Under the pieces are notes generated by a model. It was not told where the DNA came from. It did not search any database and saw only the letters and a list, made by a program, of their open reading frames with translations. Made by a program: the position numbers and the translations under genes. From the NCBI GenBank assembly GCA_002964805.2, contig PUDQ02000003.1:4154001-4218000 (forward strand): DNA of 64,000 bases, written 5' to 3'. This stretch comes from Trametes villosa. Taxonomy: Eukaryota > Basidiomycota > Agaricomycetes > Polyporales > Polyporaceae. This document shows, piece by piece, positions 44,681 to 56,192 of the stretch. The first letter of the stretch is position 1; each line of letters begins with the position of its first letter.

Positions 44681-47105
44681 TCATACCTTCAGCTGGGTGA
44701 CGCGAAGCGGCATCTCGGGCTCGATGCTGTCCCCGACGGAAGGATACATGACGCCGGAGGCGTTCCAGGAGATCGGTTTGTCCGTGAGCTCGAAGTTGAA
44801 TGCGGGAACGAGCATTGCGAGGACGACCTCTATAGAGTGATCAAGCAGGGCGTAAGTAAGCGGTTATCATCCGGACAGCGCGGGATGCGGTTAGACTTGA
44901 ATACGCACTCATCTCGAGTTGCGAGAACTTGAAACCGCTGCAACGTCGCTTCAGCGCTGCTCTACCGTTCAGCAAGACAGCATCGGCACTCACATGCACG
45001 CTCGCCCGCCACCAATGAACGTCATCCTGTCCCATATCAGCTACCCCAGCAGCGATGCATATGGATCAATACACTCACAGATGAGAGTACACCCCTGGGA
45101 TGTGCGCGTCCTCGACCGTAGGCGGGAGCGGGTTCAGCCAACGCTCCGGCTTCCAGTCGAACGCGTCCTCGCCCCAGAGCTCTTTGTTGGTGTTGCTGCC
45201 CCGGATATCAACCAAGATGGGCGTGCCCTCCTTAACCGGGATGCCGTGGATGGGCGTGCCGTCGACGCCGCGAATCGGGGCGGAGAGTGGCAAAACCGCA
45301 TCCTTGGTTACTCTGCAAGTGCGCGATTGGGGTCAGCATTCAGTGGGGACCACTGGCATCGCAAAGTGACTTACGTCCGCATAAGTCCTCCAACAGGTGG
45401 GAAGCTAACATGCACTCGGCGTAAGCGGAAATGGCAGCAGGGAAGTCATGGAACGCCTACCGTCGCAGAGTCTCGCGGCACACAGCGTCGAGGTAAGGTA
45501 GGTCCATCACTTCGTCGTAGTCGAGATCCCTTAGCTTGCCCGTTCCGTCGTCGCACGCCTGGATCAGCTCTTCGCGGAGCTTCTGTTGAACGTCGGGGTG
45601 TTCCGCCAAGAGATACAAGGTTCGCGCGAGTGCGTTCGAGGTCGTGTCCATTGCGGCGAGGACGAGCGTCCTGGTTTACGACGTACCGTTATCGAGTCGA
45701 TTAGGGAAGAGGGACCGAAGGGAAGGGGAAGCATGGACGTACGAGACCTGCGCGATGACCTCATCGTCCGAGAGACGATCTTCTTCCGAAGCCTTCGTAT
45801 TTTCACGCACTATTTCAGTCATACCACGATAGTCAGCGTCCTCCTGAGGGCACTGTTAGACACCCAATGTCTCACTCACGCAGCACGCTCATGATGTCCT
45901 TGCCCTCTCCAACCTGCAGCCGTAGCGCCTCGTCACCCGCCAAAAGCGCCTTCTTCCGTTCGCTAACGATCTCCCGCGAGCGCGCGGTGAGCGCGTCGCT
46001 GATGCGCATCATGCGGTGCGCGACGGTGTCGTGCGGGAACATCTCGATGAACTTGCGGCGGAGCACTGCAGGGCCGATGCGCACGAGCTGGGGCAGGAAG
46101 AGTCTGACTAACAGATTCATCTCTCCCTGGACGGGGCTGGTTACGCAGTCAGCAAGGCATTACGGCGTATAGGCCAAGGCAGGGGAAGGACGCACAAATA
46201 CGCCTTGACGGATTCTGTGAACTCGTCCGGGACATCTTCTGTAAGGGGGTCGAACGAATGTCCAAGGCCGCCTTGTCCAATCAATTCCAGAGCCGTGCGG
46301 CCCATCCAGTTCAGAATGTCAAGCTGTTGGGGCCCGTCCTTCACCCTGGAGGATATCGCGTCCTCGAGCTGAGGCTGATTTGAGAACGCGCGTAGTAGTC
46401 TACGAGTGGCTGCCACGCTCACCTTGTGGATGATGTTGGTAAAGATCGGTGTCATTTCGCGTAGATGCTTGGCCGAGAAGAGCGGGTTCAGCATCTTGCG
46501 CTGACGACGGTGCTGGTCCCCTATAGTCCGCGTCAGCATGCCTGACAACTATATCACACAGGTTTGCTCAGTCTGACCCAGCGTAGCGAGTAAGCCAGGG
46601 CCTAAAAAGAGGTCGAAGCTCCTGTAACGCAAATCAGTACGGGCTGGGACGGTATCCTAAGTATAGCATGGGCGTACGAGAGGAGCATCGCGCTTTCCTC
46701 ATACACGTCCTGCTCCTTCACGAAAATATGATGCAGCGCCCGCGGGTCTAGTGTGTACACGGCCTTTTGCTGTACGCATCGTCTTTCAGTACATGTCGCA
46801 AAGTACAAGGAAAGCGGATGTTACCCCGAATAGCCCATGTATGAGGGCTGCCCGGCCGTACTGCTCGACGAGTTTCCTCTGGTATTCGGGAGAATTGCGA
46901 GGGTCGAACATGTACCCCATGTTACCTGCAGGCCAATTAGCCAATGTCGAAGAGAACACACTGGGAAGATCTTACCTTGGATGTAGGACTTGTTCGGCGG
47001 GCCAGGTACATTGTCCAGGGGTGACTTGGCGAGCACCGAGCGGAGGAGCCGCCATCCGACGTAGAGCACGAAGACGTAGCCGACAACCTGCAAGACTGAG
47101 GTCAT
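44681..47105 (-). CDS. Cytochrome P450 monooxygenase, complete, many exons
   Basis: An ER-membrane heme monooxygenase; substrate unknown. ATG 47105 gives an N-terminal anchor (VLQVVGYVFVLYVGWRLL) then a Pro-rich hinge VPGPP. Exon 1 ends at 46976. Later exons carry QHRRQRKMLNPLFSAKHLREM (C-helix), the I-helix region just before MDTTSNALARTLYLL, the K-helix ETLRR (near 45460), PIRGVDGTPIHGIPV, a WKPERW block and the heme loop MTFIGGGRACI joined to GFKFSQLEM across an intron (near 44990), with the Cys ligand present. The last exon ends MPLRVTQLKV then TGA (44681-44683). All junctions I checked keep frame, so the gene seems functional. It lies between the minisatellite and a decayed gene. CYP family not assigned. 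Confidence 0.9.
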
Positions 47106-47149
47106 TGTGGTCTAGGGAAGAGAATTTGATCAGATTCCGGGCACGATGC

Positions 47150-48470
47150 TGTCGCTTTATGAGCGACGGAAGCGAGGGGATCCACGCCAGCGTGTGTAAC
47201 CGCTACCCCAGGAAGGAGGCTCGCCATAGCGGCACAGCAGGGCCAAAAACATGCATCGTGCCGACGCGTTGACGTTGCCACTTGGCACCGGGTCCGGAAG
47301 CAATCAAAGATACCACAGTGATCACGAAAACGTGCGCATGTTCGGCAAATGGCCCCCAGAGCCCCAATCTCCGAGTGCACGGGGAAGACCAGGTCTTGAT
47401 CGTAACTGGAGGCCGCGCAGCATTCGCCCTAAACAAGGGATAAGGCGCTTAAGAGCATCCCCATGTATTCGAAGACTTGTCAATGTAATGGCTTGAAGGT
47501 GAGCAGACCCGGAGCAAGAGGAAGGTGAGCATTTCGGAGGGATCAGCCGGAGGAGCTGATTCCCATGGCTCGACACGTAAGCCACGAACATACCCGCCGG
47601 GATGCATTGTATCCCTGGATTCCCTGCTGTGATGGTCGCTTCAGCCCGAGGTAGAGGAACGAGGTATATTCGTAGAGACGGCAAGATGCTTCAGGTGTCA
47701 GCACAAGTTGCTTGAGCACGGCCAATGCTGGCCAGTACCATTGGGTCTATGAACGTACCGTATTGCCAGGGCCGTGCAGCGCAGCCGGAATCTCGCTTCA
47801 GTCATTGTAGGTAACTATTGATGGACAATTAGTCCGAGAGCTTCCAACCATCCTACAACTTCGCCTAAACCTGTACTCACCGCAGCGAGCCATCATACCA
47901 TGCCGACGATGCAATAGTATCGCAGAAGAAAGGCGACCTTGCTAGAGGAGATTCGAAGCAAAGTGATGCCGATGGTACTACCGTCAAATTCTATTTCTCA
48001 GGCACTTGCCTTTTCAAGATAATCGTCGCAAATACCTACTACGCCGGCTGTATGTAGCGCCCGTAGGACTTGTGAAGCTACCGTCACCTAGCGATGATTC
48101 TTGACCGCGGCTTGAAAAGCTGCCCACCTACTCTGAGCTTGTGAGCAACGATCGTTCCTCAGTCGACCTTGCGGCCGCAGTCCGCGATCAAGGTCAGCCA
48201 GGTCATATTGCGAGTGCTGACGCTCACGAAGAAGATGGAGATGTCGAACACAAATAGTCCTCCGCTGCACCGTGATTCGTGATGGGCCTATCTGCGTCAG
48301 GCATGCCTCGCGGCTTGAAATTGAACTACAAGCCGCGCAAGGGAGGAGAAGATCAGCGAAACCAACTGTTGTACGCCGCAGACAGGTCCATCTAGCATCA
48401 CGTAGCCGTAAGAACTGTAACCGTGATGCGCCCGCCCGGCCATTCCCTGTTGGCATCCCCGGGCCCTGGA
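47150..48470 (-). pseudogene. Decayed gene, F-box/LRR-like remnant (tentative)
   Basis: Minus-strand fragments in shifting frames read like a leucine-rich protein: LTSLRIHGDALKRLIPCLG, then FLRLRDARWTCLRRTTV farther upstream. Frames break repeatedly and no start, splice chain or full domain can be built. The segment from about 47930 is also found near 51455-51960, part of the tandem duplication. F-box/LRR is a guess from the leucine pattern. Confidence 0.3.
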
Positions 48471-49020
48471 TAGAACCCGTCGTATACGAAAACGATCGAG
48501 GGGTACACGATCATATACAGACTACAGGCGAATCTGGCGCCATGTGTGAAGCATGAGGTGAGCCAGCTTCCACACCTTGCTCGAAGAAGCTGATAGTTAC
48601 CTTCTTGCAGTACAGTCAAGAGCTTGAGCTCCGGGAGCGGCCGGGGCAAATTCTATCGTCCTACAAGCCACTGAACGCCCAGCGGCGCCACAGGGGGTCT
48701 GTCACTGCGTCGAAGCATCAGCGGGAAGAGAAGTCTCTGAGATGAGCTCGTTCGACTGCCAGCCTTGGGCTGCGATACCCGCAGGCACTGGTTTCGTCGC
48801 CCTCCCTTCGGCCTATCTGCGCGTTCTCTTGCTCACGTGTAAGTATTCAGTTCCTCACGACACTCGACAACGCTGTGCGGAGTCAAGTAGGGTTCACCGA
48901 GAGCGCGGGCTGCCATGCTATAAGAGCCCCTTCCCGCGTGCCTTGTTCGCAAGGGTACCTCACCATCCTTCTTATCCAGGTTCGGCTCGGCGTCGGGCAA
49001 GTGGGACAGTTGCGCTACTC

Positions 49021-50561
49021 ATGTCACTCAGGCTCGAAGCTGCCAAGCTATTCATGCGCATCCTAGTCACCAGCATAACACTCGGGGCACTCGTCCAAGG
49101 ACTCAAGACCGTGACACTCCTCATCGACGACGCGGATCCGCGCATACAATACAGCGGCGCGTGGACCCACGTCCAGGCATCTGCGGACCCGCAGCAAGAC
49201 AACTACAGTGGCACGGTCTCGCACACCACCGAAAATGGAGTGTTCGCGAAAATCTCGTTCAATGGTACGTGCAACACGCGCGCACCTCCCCGAGTGGGAT
49301 GTCATTCTAACCAGCGGATTCCGCACTCACAGCGTCGCTCGTGACGGTCTTCGGAATGCTGTCAAACACGTCATTGCTGGAGAGGTCCCGATACAGCCTG
49401 GACCAACGGCTGCCGGCGTACTACTCGCCCCCAGCTGACGCAGAGAGCCCCCAGTTCCGCGTCCAGTTCTGGCAGTCATCCACCCTCGCCCTGTATGAGC
49501 ATACCCTCCGGGTGGAGAACATCGGCGACGACTTTTGGCTCGATTACATTGCCATCAAGGTGCCCGCCGACTCGGTGGTCGAGAGTGCTTCTCCTCCCGC
49601 AGAGTCTACCTCTCCGCCGACTCCGAGCTCGACGATGTCGCCAGTCGCATCACCAGTTTCCACTCCGCCCGCCGGCACGAGCCCCCCTCCAACTGCCTCT
49701 TCCCAGGACTCTTCACCCCAGCCCTTGTCGTCCTCATCCTCGTCACGGGCTTCGGACTCAACCTTCCCGTCATCGCCAGCAACCTCGGGACCCGGGTCCT
49801 CGGCTGCTACGGGGAGCTCCTCCGGAGCAGCCACCGCCTCTACAGCCTCTGTTGCTGTGATTTCCTCGGCAGCGCAGCAGGCAACAACAGGCGGGATCCC
49901 CGCCCAGCCCACGGCGCAAACCTCGGGAGCCCCTGCGGCAACGCTCACTAGAGGTGCCATCGCAGGCATAGCGGCGGGTGCAGCAGTAGTTGGACTGGCC
50001 CTCCTCGCCGCCGTGGCCTGGTGGTGCCGGCGGTGGAGGGGACGTATGCAGCCGGGTGCCGAGGAAAGCCCTCGATTGGGTAAGTCTCGCAAATTTCCAG
50101 AGGGGAAGATGGCGACTAATGCACCATACGACCGTGCCGCGTGCAAAGACGGCCCAGAATACCTCGATCGCTCCATGGAACAGCTCGTCCGGCCTCTCTC
50201 GCAATCGCCGCCCTCCAGCCGCTTGCATAGGGACGAAGAACCTATAGCACCCGGTGACGGGTACAACATCTCCGGCGTGACAGCGTCAGCGTCTGGCAAG
50301 TCGAACTCGACCGGGATGGCAGGAAGCAGGACAGCGCGTCCGTCATCAACGCCCCCGATTCCATCACGGTCGGCGAGCGCCATGGATATCGCGACCATCG
50401 CGCCCTGGGCGGAGATAGATGGGGGAGTACGGCTTGCGGGAGGGAGGCCGGGGGCGAACAATGCGAGCACGGTCGACTCAGGCGCCATCAACCCTCCGCC
50501 ATACTGTAGCGATTACGGCTATGAGTCGACGGCTCTTCCGGTGGGTTCGAATACCCCATAG
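49021..50561 (+). CDS. Single-pass membrane protein with Ser/Pro stalk, copy 1
   Basis: Function unknown; the architecture is that of a surface receptor or wall sensor. About 464 aa with introns 49265-49332 and 50080-50157 (the second is 78 bp and stop-free, so retention would also keep frame). An N-terminal hydrophobic segment (LFMRILVTSITLGALVQG) acts as signal peptide. An extracellular beta-rich domain follows, with LLIDDADPRIQYSGAWTHV, RYSLDQRLPAYYSPP and DDFWLDYIAIKVP. Then a Ser/Thr/Pro stalk, a transmembrane span (AIAGIAAGAAVVGLALLAAV) with a basic WWCRRWRGR stop, and a cytosolic tail. The tail ends with conserved IAPWAEIDGGVRLAGGRPG and a PPPY motif, a possible WW-domain (Rsp5-type ligase) site. 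Paralog at 52466-54004. Confidence 0.82.
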
Positions 50562-51019
50562 TTGTATTCCGTGTTATACCCTCCTGTCGGTAGTTCTAGT
50601 AGGCGTCGTGATACTCTCTTGCTTGTGCTCATCTGTTCTATCGTTGTAAGGGTGCTGGATGCTGAAGTTGATCGACGTTAGAATTTACCAGTTTTGTGAG
50701 TTAACGTTTGTGTTTCTCAGCTACTTGGTTACTGCGCATGCTCATCGAGCGTATGATGACCGCGCAGACTAAAAACCCGACGGTACTGGCCGCATTGCGT
50801 TGTCATCGGCTCGAATTTTCTCCGGGAGGCTGATAGTCGGTACAGGTCTTCGCGAGCTTGACAAAGACGAAGCGTCGGGAGGGGCGGAAGTATCGGGAGG
50901 GCAGGAGAGGGCAGGAGACTCTTCCCATTCGCAAGTAGGTACAAACCGACGAGCAGCGTTCGAAGGCAGGTCATGCGCGACGATAACGCTCGAGGGACGA
51001 GACGAAATTATACTAAGAG

Positions 51020-51420
51020 GGTAGAACTTCGAGCTCGGCGAGCCACTTGTTGCCATCGGCGAGCGCAACGGACACCAGGTAAAGCTTCTCTTTGGAGATG
51101 TGCTTCAAGTTTGACCTGATCGTCCAGAGCAGGCTGGTGCTTTGCCCTCGGTTGGAGCTTCTGCGGATCGACAACTTCGGAGGATCAGCATTGCCAATCC
51201 TGCGCAGCGAGGATAGACTAGAAACTCACTGCGGCGCGGTCCATCCTGCGCAAGTTGCCCGCGTGTGATGAACGTGTCGTCACCATCGCGCGTGTGCGGA
51301 TTTGTGCTTATATACCGAGCCACTACATAAGGCAACGAAGATAGGTCAACGCGACCCGTGCCGTCATCATCGCGTGCCTGGATGAATTCACCGTGGCGAG
51401 GATGCATGCAAAGGGCGTAC
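51020..51420 (-). pseudogene. Broken 3' fragment of the gene at 54700-56192
   Basis: Corresponds to the last two exons of the intact minus-strand gene. NPHTRDGDDTFITRGQLAQ is recognisable, but the stretch encoding EICARISKF is deleted and an indel shifts the frame before the final KEKLYLVSVAL block. The last bases (NKWLAELEVLP, stop) are conserved. The gene body upstream is absent, so this is a partial copy produced by the tandem duplication. Confidence 0.75.
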
Positions 51421-52465
51421 TTAGAAGTTAGTAGGAATACAGAAGAAAGCCGACGGAGAGGAAAGTCGAAGGAAAGTGATGCCGATCCGCGATGGTAGTA
51501 CCGCTGTAGCCTGTTGTAGCGCCCATGAGACTTTGTTCAGTAGTACCGTCACCGACTCTGAATCCCCACTACAGTTCACACTTGGCCCCATTCTTGCAGC
51601 TCTGAGTCATCCATCTACTCAGGCCTTGGCAGGCCTCATGGACAGCCGCATCTTCTCTCGAATCTACCTTGCGGTCTCAGTTCGCGTTCGAGGGCGGCGA
51701 GGTCAGATCGCGTACTGGCTCCGTGAGTCAGGAGTTTTATGAACGCTATCGAAGCAGAGCGGTTCATCGGCGCACGACGACTAGTGGTGGGCATGTCTGT
51801 GCCGAGCAAGCCCTGAATATCTGAATTTCAACTGCGGGTGGTGAAGCAACAAGTATCATGCGTCGCTGATAGATCCATCTAGCATCGCGCAGCCATAAGA
51901 AACGATGCGCCGGAGTGGTTCCTGGGATGGGTGTTCTGGTCGGTGGATGATCGATGAACACTAAGCACACAGGGTTATAACGGTTGCACCTTCAACTTAC
52001 GTGGGACTCAGGATCTGTATGGTGAGCCAGTAATGCTCGAACACCTTATTCTGATCGATTATAGTTGTTTGCACTTCAGCAACAGCGAGCTTGGGGAATT
52101 GAAGCCAAATCTGAGCCCCTCCAACTGCTACACAGACCATCTGTTTGACATTCTCGGTATCATACGAAGGTATATCATCGCCTCAAGCATCATATAGAAG
52201 AGAAGTAGTATCTCAGAAGAGCTGGTTCGACTGCTAGCGGTAGGCCCTTGTGCCAACGTCCACCCTATCTGCCTGTTTCCTAACTACCTGGATTCGGGCC
52301 CTCACAGCGCTCACTACACCATGGGAAGGGAGCTCGAACTCACCAGCGTCACCAGCTATCATGATATAAAGGCTCCCTCACGCTTCCCCTGTCCACGAGC
52401 TGACTCGAGTTCCTTTCGTATTCTAGACATACTGGGCTCGGGCGAGTGGGAGATACACGCCACCC

Positions 52466-54004
52466 ATGCCACACAGGCTCGAGGCTGTCAAGCTATCTAT
52501 ACACATCCTGGCTGCCAGCATAACGTTTGGGACGCTCGTCCAGGGGAAGACGCTCTTCATCGACGACACGGACCCGCGCGTAACCTACAGCGGCACATGG
52601 ACCCACATTACGGACCCACGACAGGACAACTACAACGGCACTGTTGCGTATACCACGGCAAAGGGGGCGTATGCAACGATCAGGTTCAATTGTACGTGAA
52701 GCATGCACGCCTTCCCCGAGTCGAATGCGCCGTTGACCACGAGTGCTACACTAACAGCAACGCTTGTATCCGTCTTCGGCATCCTTGCCAACACAACCAC
52801 AAGCAATATGAAGTCCCGTTACAGCCTGGACCAACGGCTGCCGGAGTACTATACGCCCCCCGCCGTCACGGGCAGCCCTCAATTCCGCGTCGAGTTCTGG
52901 AAGTCGGTCGACATTCCCCTGTACGAGCACGCGCTACGGGTGGAGAATAACGGCGACGAGTTTTGGCTTGACTACCTTGCCATCGAGGCGCCCGACTCAG
53001 CGATGGAGAGCACCTCTGCTCCTCCGGAGCCTACGTCCACGTCAACTTCGGCTTCGATATCGACCGCATCCCCAGCTTCAAACTCATCGACGAGCACGAC
53101 ACTCTCTCCATTCTCCGCAACTCAGGACGCTATATTCCGGTCCTCATCTTCCTCATCCTCAGCTTCAGAATCCACCTACACGCCACCGTCAACGACCTCG
53201 GGGTCCACTACTGCGCCCGAGGCTTCCGCGACCCTATCTCAGTCCTCCGGAGCGGTCAGCACCTCTGGAACCTACGCCGCCGCTACGGCCCCAGCAACCA
53301 CAACACAACGCGCACCAGATGGACCTCCCGCCCAACCCACGGGGCTGGCCCCGGAGGTGCGCCTGGCGACGCTTCCGAGAGGTGAGATCGCGGGCATAGC
53401 GGTCGGTGCATCAGTGGTGGGACTGGTCATCCTCGTTGCCGTGCTCTGGTGGTGGTACCGCCGGCGCAGACGCGCACGGACGGGATCCAAGGAGAACCCA
53501 CAGATCAGTAAGTTTACCAGTCGCTCCGACGGGTGATGTTTGGGTGATGTTGACCCAGCGATGCTATCACCGTCGTCAGACGGCACAGAACATCTCGGTC
53601 GCTCGATGGAGCAGCTCGTCCCACCCACATCCCCATCTCTGCTCTCTCCCTGTCCGGGAGAGCTCTCCGGCGACGCGCATGACGACGGAGGACTCTACGA
53701 ACATTGTGGCAGGTACAGTTTTGCTTGCCCGACAGCATCCGGCAAGTCGAGCGCGTGCCGAACAGCGCGTGCGCTCTCAACTTCCGCGATCTCATCACGG
53801 CTGGCGGCAGGGGCTACTGCAGACCACGACATCGCCGCCATTGCGCCCTGGACGGAGATAGATGGGGGAGTCCGGCTTGCCGGAGGTAGGCCGGGGGAGA
53901 ACGACTCGGGCGTGGTCAACCCGGGCGTTGTCTACCCCCCGCCGTACTGCAGTACCTACGGCTCCGCTTCGACCGTTTTCCCCGTAGATTCTGATACCCC
54001 GTAG
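52466..54004 (+). CDS. Single-pass membrane protein with Ser/Thr stalk, copy 2
   Basis: Paralog of the gene at 49021-50561; function unknown. 473 aa in three exons: 52466-52691, 52758-53507 and 53559-54004. The hydrophobic N-terminus (SIHILAASITFGTLVQG) is followed by TLFIDDTDPRVTYSGTWTHI, RYSLDQRLPEYYTPP and DEFWLDYLAIEAP. A long Ser/Thr-rich, probably O-mannosylated stalk comes next, then the transmembrane span IAGIAVGASVVGLVILVAVL with a WWWYRRRRR basic border. The cytosolic tail keeps GRSMEQLVPP, IAPWTEIDGGVRLAGGRPG and PPPYC. Ectodomain and tail end are the best conserved parts between paralogs and the stalk the least, as expected if binding and signalling ends are both under selection. 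Confidence 0.85.
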
Positions 54005-54670
54005 TCTGGCGCTCACTTACGAGTTATACGCTCATCTCCAGTAGGGCTGGTACACGTCGTGGTACTGTCTTGGTTGTACCTATCTTGTGTATCGTCGTAA
54101 GGGTGCTGGGTGCCGTAATTGATGGGCATAGAATCTGCTGGTGTGTTGTGTTGAGTCAACTACTGGCGTTACCGCGCGCGTTCATCGCGCGAGGACAGCG
54201 GCCGGCCGGCGTAGTTTGACGGCGCGCCCTCACCACCCGACAGCACCTGACTACGTGTGCTGGTTAGTACTTGCCGGTATCTTCTCCCGGAGGTTCATAG
54301 GGCAGAGGTCTTTGCGAGCTCGAAGAAGGCGGAGCGTCGGGAGGGGCGGAAGTATTGGAAGCGTAGGATACTCTTCCATTCGCAAATGTGTACGAGCCGA
54401 CGAGCAGCAATCGAGAGCAGATATAGCGAGACGATAACGCCCGCAGGACGAGACAAAACAACACTGCGCGCCCATTTAGAACGAATGAAGACGTCGGGCG
54501 CGCAGTGACTAGAGGCCGCAATGCGGCAAATCACTAGTCGTGACAAGATAGCGTACAGTCTGAGTTAGGGAGAGAGGCCGCATAGCATGGCGAGGTAATA
54601 GCGAGCATAGCAGTGTGGAAGATGCAAGAAGCGAGCAGAGAGGAGGTTGCGCGGTAGGGTTGCGATGCAT

Positions 54671-54701
54671 GAGGAGAGACAGAGAGAGACAGAGAGAGAT
54701 C
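54671..54701 (+). repeat. GAGACA microsatellite
   Basis: Interrupted (GAGAGACA)-type run directly after the stop codon of the minus-strand gene, in its 3' region. Confidence 0.7.
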
Positions 54702-56192
54702 AGGCTGAGGGTAGAACTTCGAGCTCGGCGAGCCACTTGTTGCCATCGGCGAGCGCGACGGATACCAGGTAAAGCTTCTCTTTGGAGATGTGATTTGGCC
54801 CGATCCTCCAGATCTTGTGCCTTGCCCTCGGTTGGAGCTTCTGCAGATCGTAAACGAGCGATTAGAATTGACGATCTTGCGCAGCGAAGACAGACTATGG
54901 ACTCACTGCGGCGCGGTCCATGAACTTGGAGATTCGCGCGCAAATCTCCTGCGCGAGTTGCCCACGTGTGATGAACGTGCCGTCACCATCTCGTGTGTGG
55001 ATATATGACCCCTTGTGCTCATAACCGGGCCACTAGAGCAGCGAATATAGGTCAACGCGACGCTGGAGTTGGGCGTACCCGCCGAGGTAGAACGCGGGGT
55101 ATTACTCACTGCGATCACTAGGCGGACATGGCGGAACCCCGTGCTCTCGAGGACGCGCTCGGAGTGCGCATCCAGGACAGCAGGGTCCTTCAGTACGGCG
55201 GATACCGGAACGCCCGGCACGCCGCCAACCTTGAAGGTCACCCTGGAGGTGGCCGTCCATTTGGATGTGTACGCGATCGTCTGTGGGATGGGCGTTCGGG
55301 GGAGCGGGGCGGGCGCAGAGGGCGCAGACGAGGGGCCGGGATACAGCAGGTGTGGATTGCTGGCGGGGGTGACAGGAAGGGTCGACGGGTCCAGCAGCAT
55401 CGGCGTGTAGTACACGGAGCCGGCACGCGACGCGGGGGACGCGCTGAGACTGTAGTAGCTGGACGCGGCACCGGGCGAGTTCGTCTGGGCAAAGCTATGA
55501 TAGGGAGACATGTACATGGAAGCACCCCCAGGCGAATTCGTGAAGTTCGGGCCATAGCTCTGCATCTGCTGGTCCATGAAGGGGAGAGGGAGCTGCGGGA
55601 AGGCGACATTCGGGTAGGCTGATGGTACCGACAGGTAGGTGGGTGAGGTAGGCGAGGTGACGTGTGTAGCCGTTAAGGAGGGATGAGTATGATATGGTGA
55701 GGGGTCGAGGAGTAGACTCGGCTGGGGATTGGACGGATTAGGTGGAATAACTGCGTTGGGTGGAGCAACCGCGCCCTGGGGTGGATGGAAATGTTGCATC
55801 TCCGGGAGAGGCAACGGAGATAGGACCTACAGAAGCCCATCCTACGATCAGCAAAGTCTAAAGCCCATACATAGGGATAGCGTACCTGATCCCGCGGGGG
55901 CGGCTTAGGAGCAGCCTGCTGATAGGCGTCGAAGTGTTGCCAATCATCATTGGGCACTTCGACGGCGTACGGGGGATCCATATGCGGAGCCGTGTCAGGC
56001 TGTGGAAAGGCGTCGTTCTGGAGCCACTCGTTATCCTACATTGCACGTTAAGTCCCCGTCGACACTAACGTGGACGAGAGAACCCACATATTCAAACAAA
56101 GACGACCACTGTGAGAGTGAGTACGACGTTGGGTCGGGACTAGCGTCAGGCGGGGAATCATGGGAAGCTGTCCAAGCGGTGTTCTCGTTCAT
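54700..56192 (-). CDS. Uncharacterised Pro/Tyr/Ser-rich protein with conserved C-terminal domain
   Basis: 418 aa, family not recognised. Five exons, all phase 0: 56192-56070, 56035-55886, 55826-55110, 55032-54907 and 54840-54700; this makes the model strong. The start MNENTAWTASHD is the first in-frame ATG; the frame is open to about 56300. The middle is disordered (Pro/Ser/Tyr-rich). The C-terminal 170 residues are ordered: TSKWTATSRVTFKVGGVPG, FRHVRLVIAWPGYEHKG, DGTFITRGQLAQEICARI and HISKEKLYLVSVALADGNKW. The last piece is duplicated as a pseudogene at 51020-51420. Without a signal peptide or membrane span it is probably cytosolic or nuclear. It diverges from the GH5 gene across a 1.5-kb intergenic region. 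Confidence 0.8.

Larger units (their letters stand above)
47930..54800. repeat. Tandem segmental duplication, units of ~3.2-3.5 kb
   Basis: Unit 1 (about 47930-51110) and unit 2 (about 51455-54800) share, in order: GTGATGCCGAT/TAGCGCCC sequence, an ARGDAR-type relic (48.4 / 51.9 kb), the membrane-protein gene, a 3' region with the ...GGGTGCTGG... block, and the C-terminal exons of the minus-strand gene. Divergence is moderate with indels, so the event is not recent. Confidence 0.8.

Noticed and set aside
50769..51068. 99-codon minus-strand frame, with a similar region at 54264-54521
   Set aside because: It overlaps the end of the real minus-strand gene in another frame and its downstream sequence; similarity comes from the tandem duplication, and the frame is not kept between copies.
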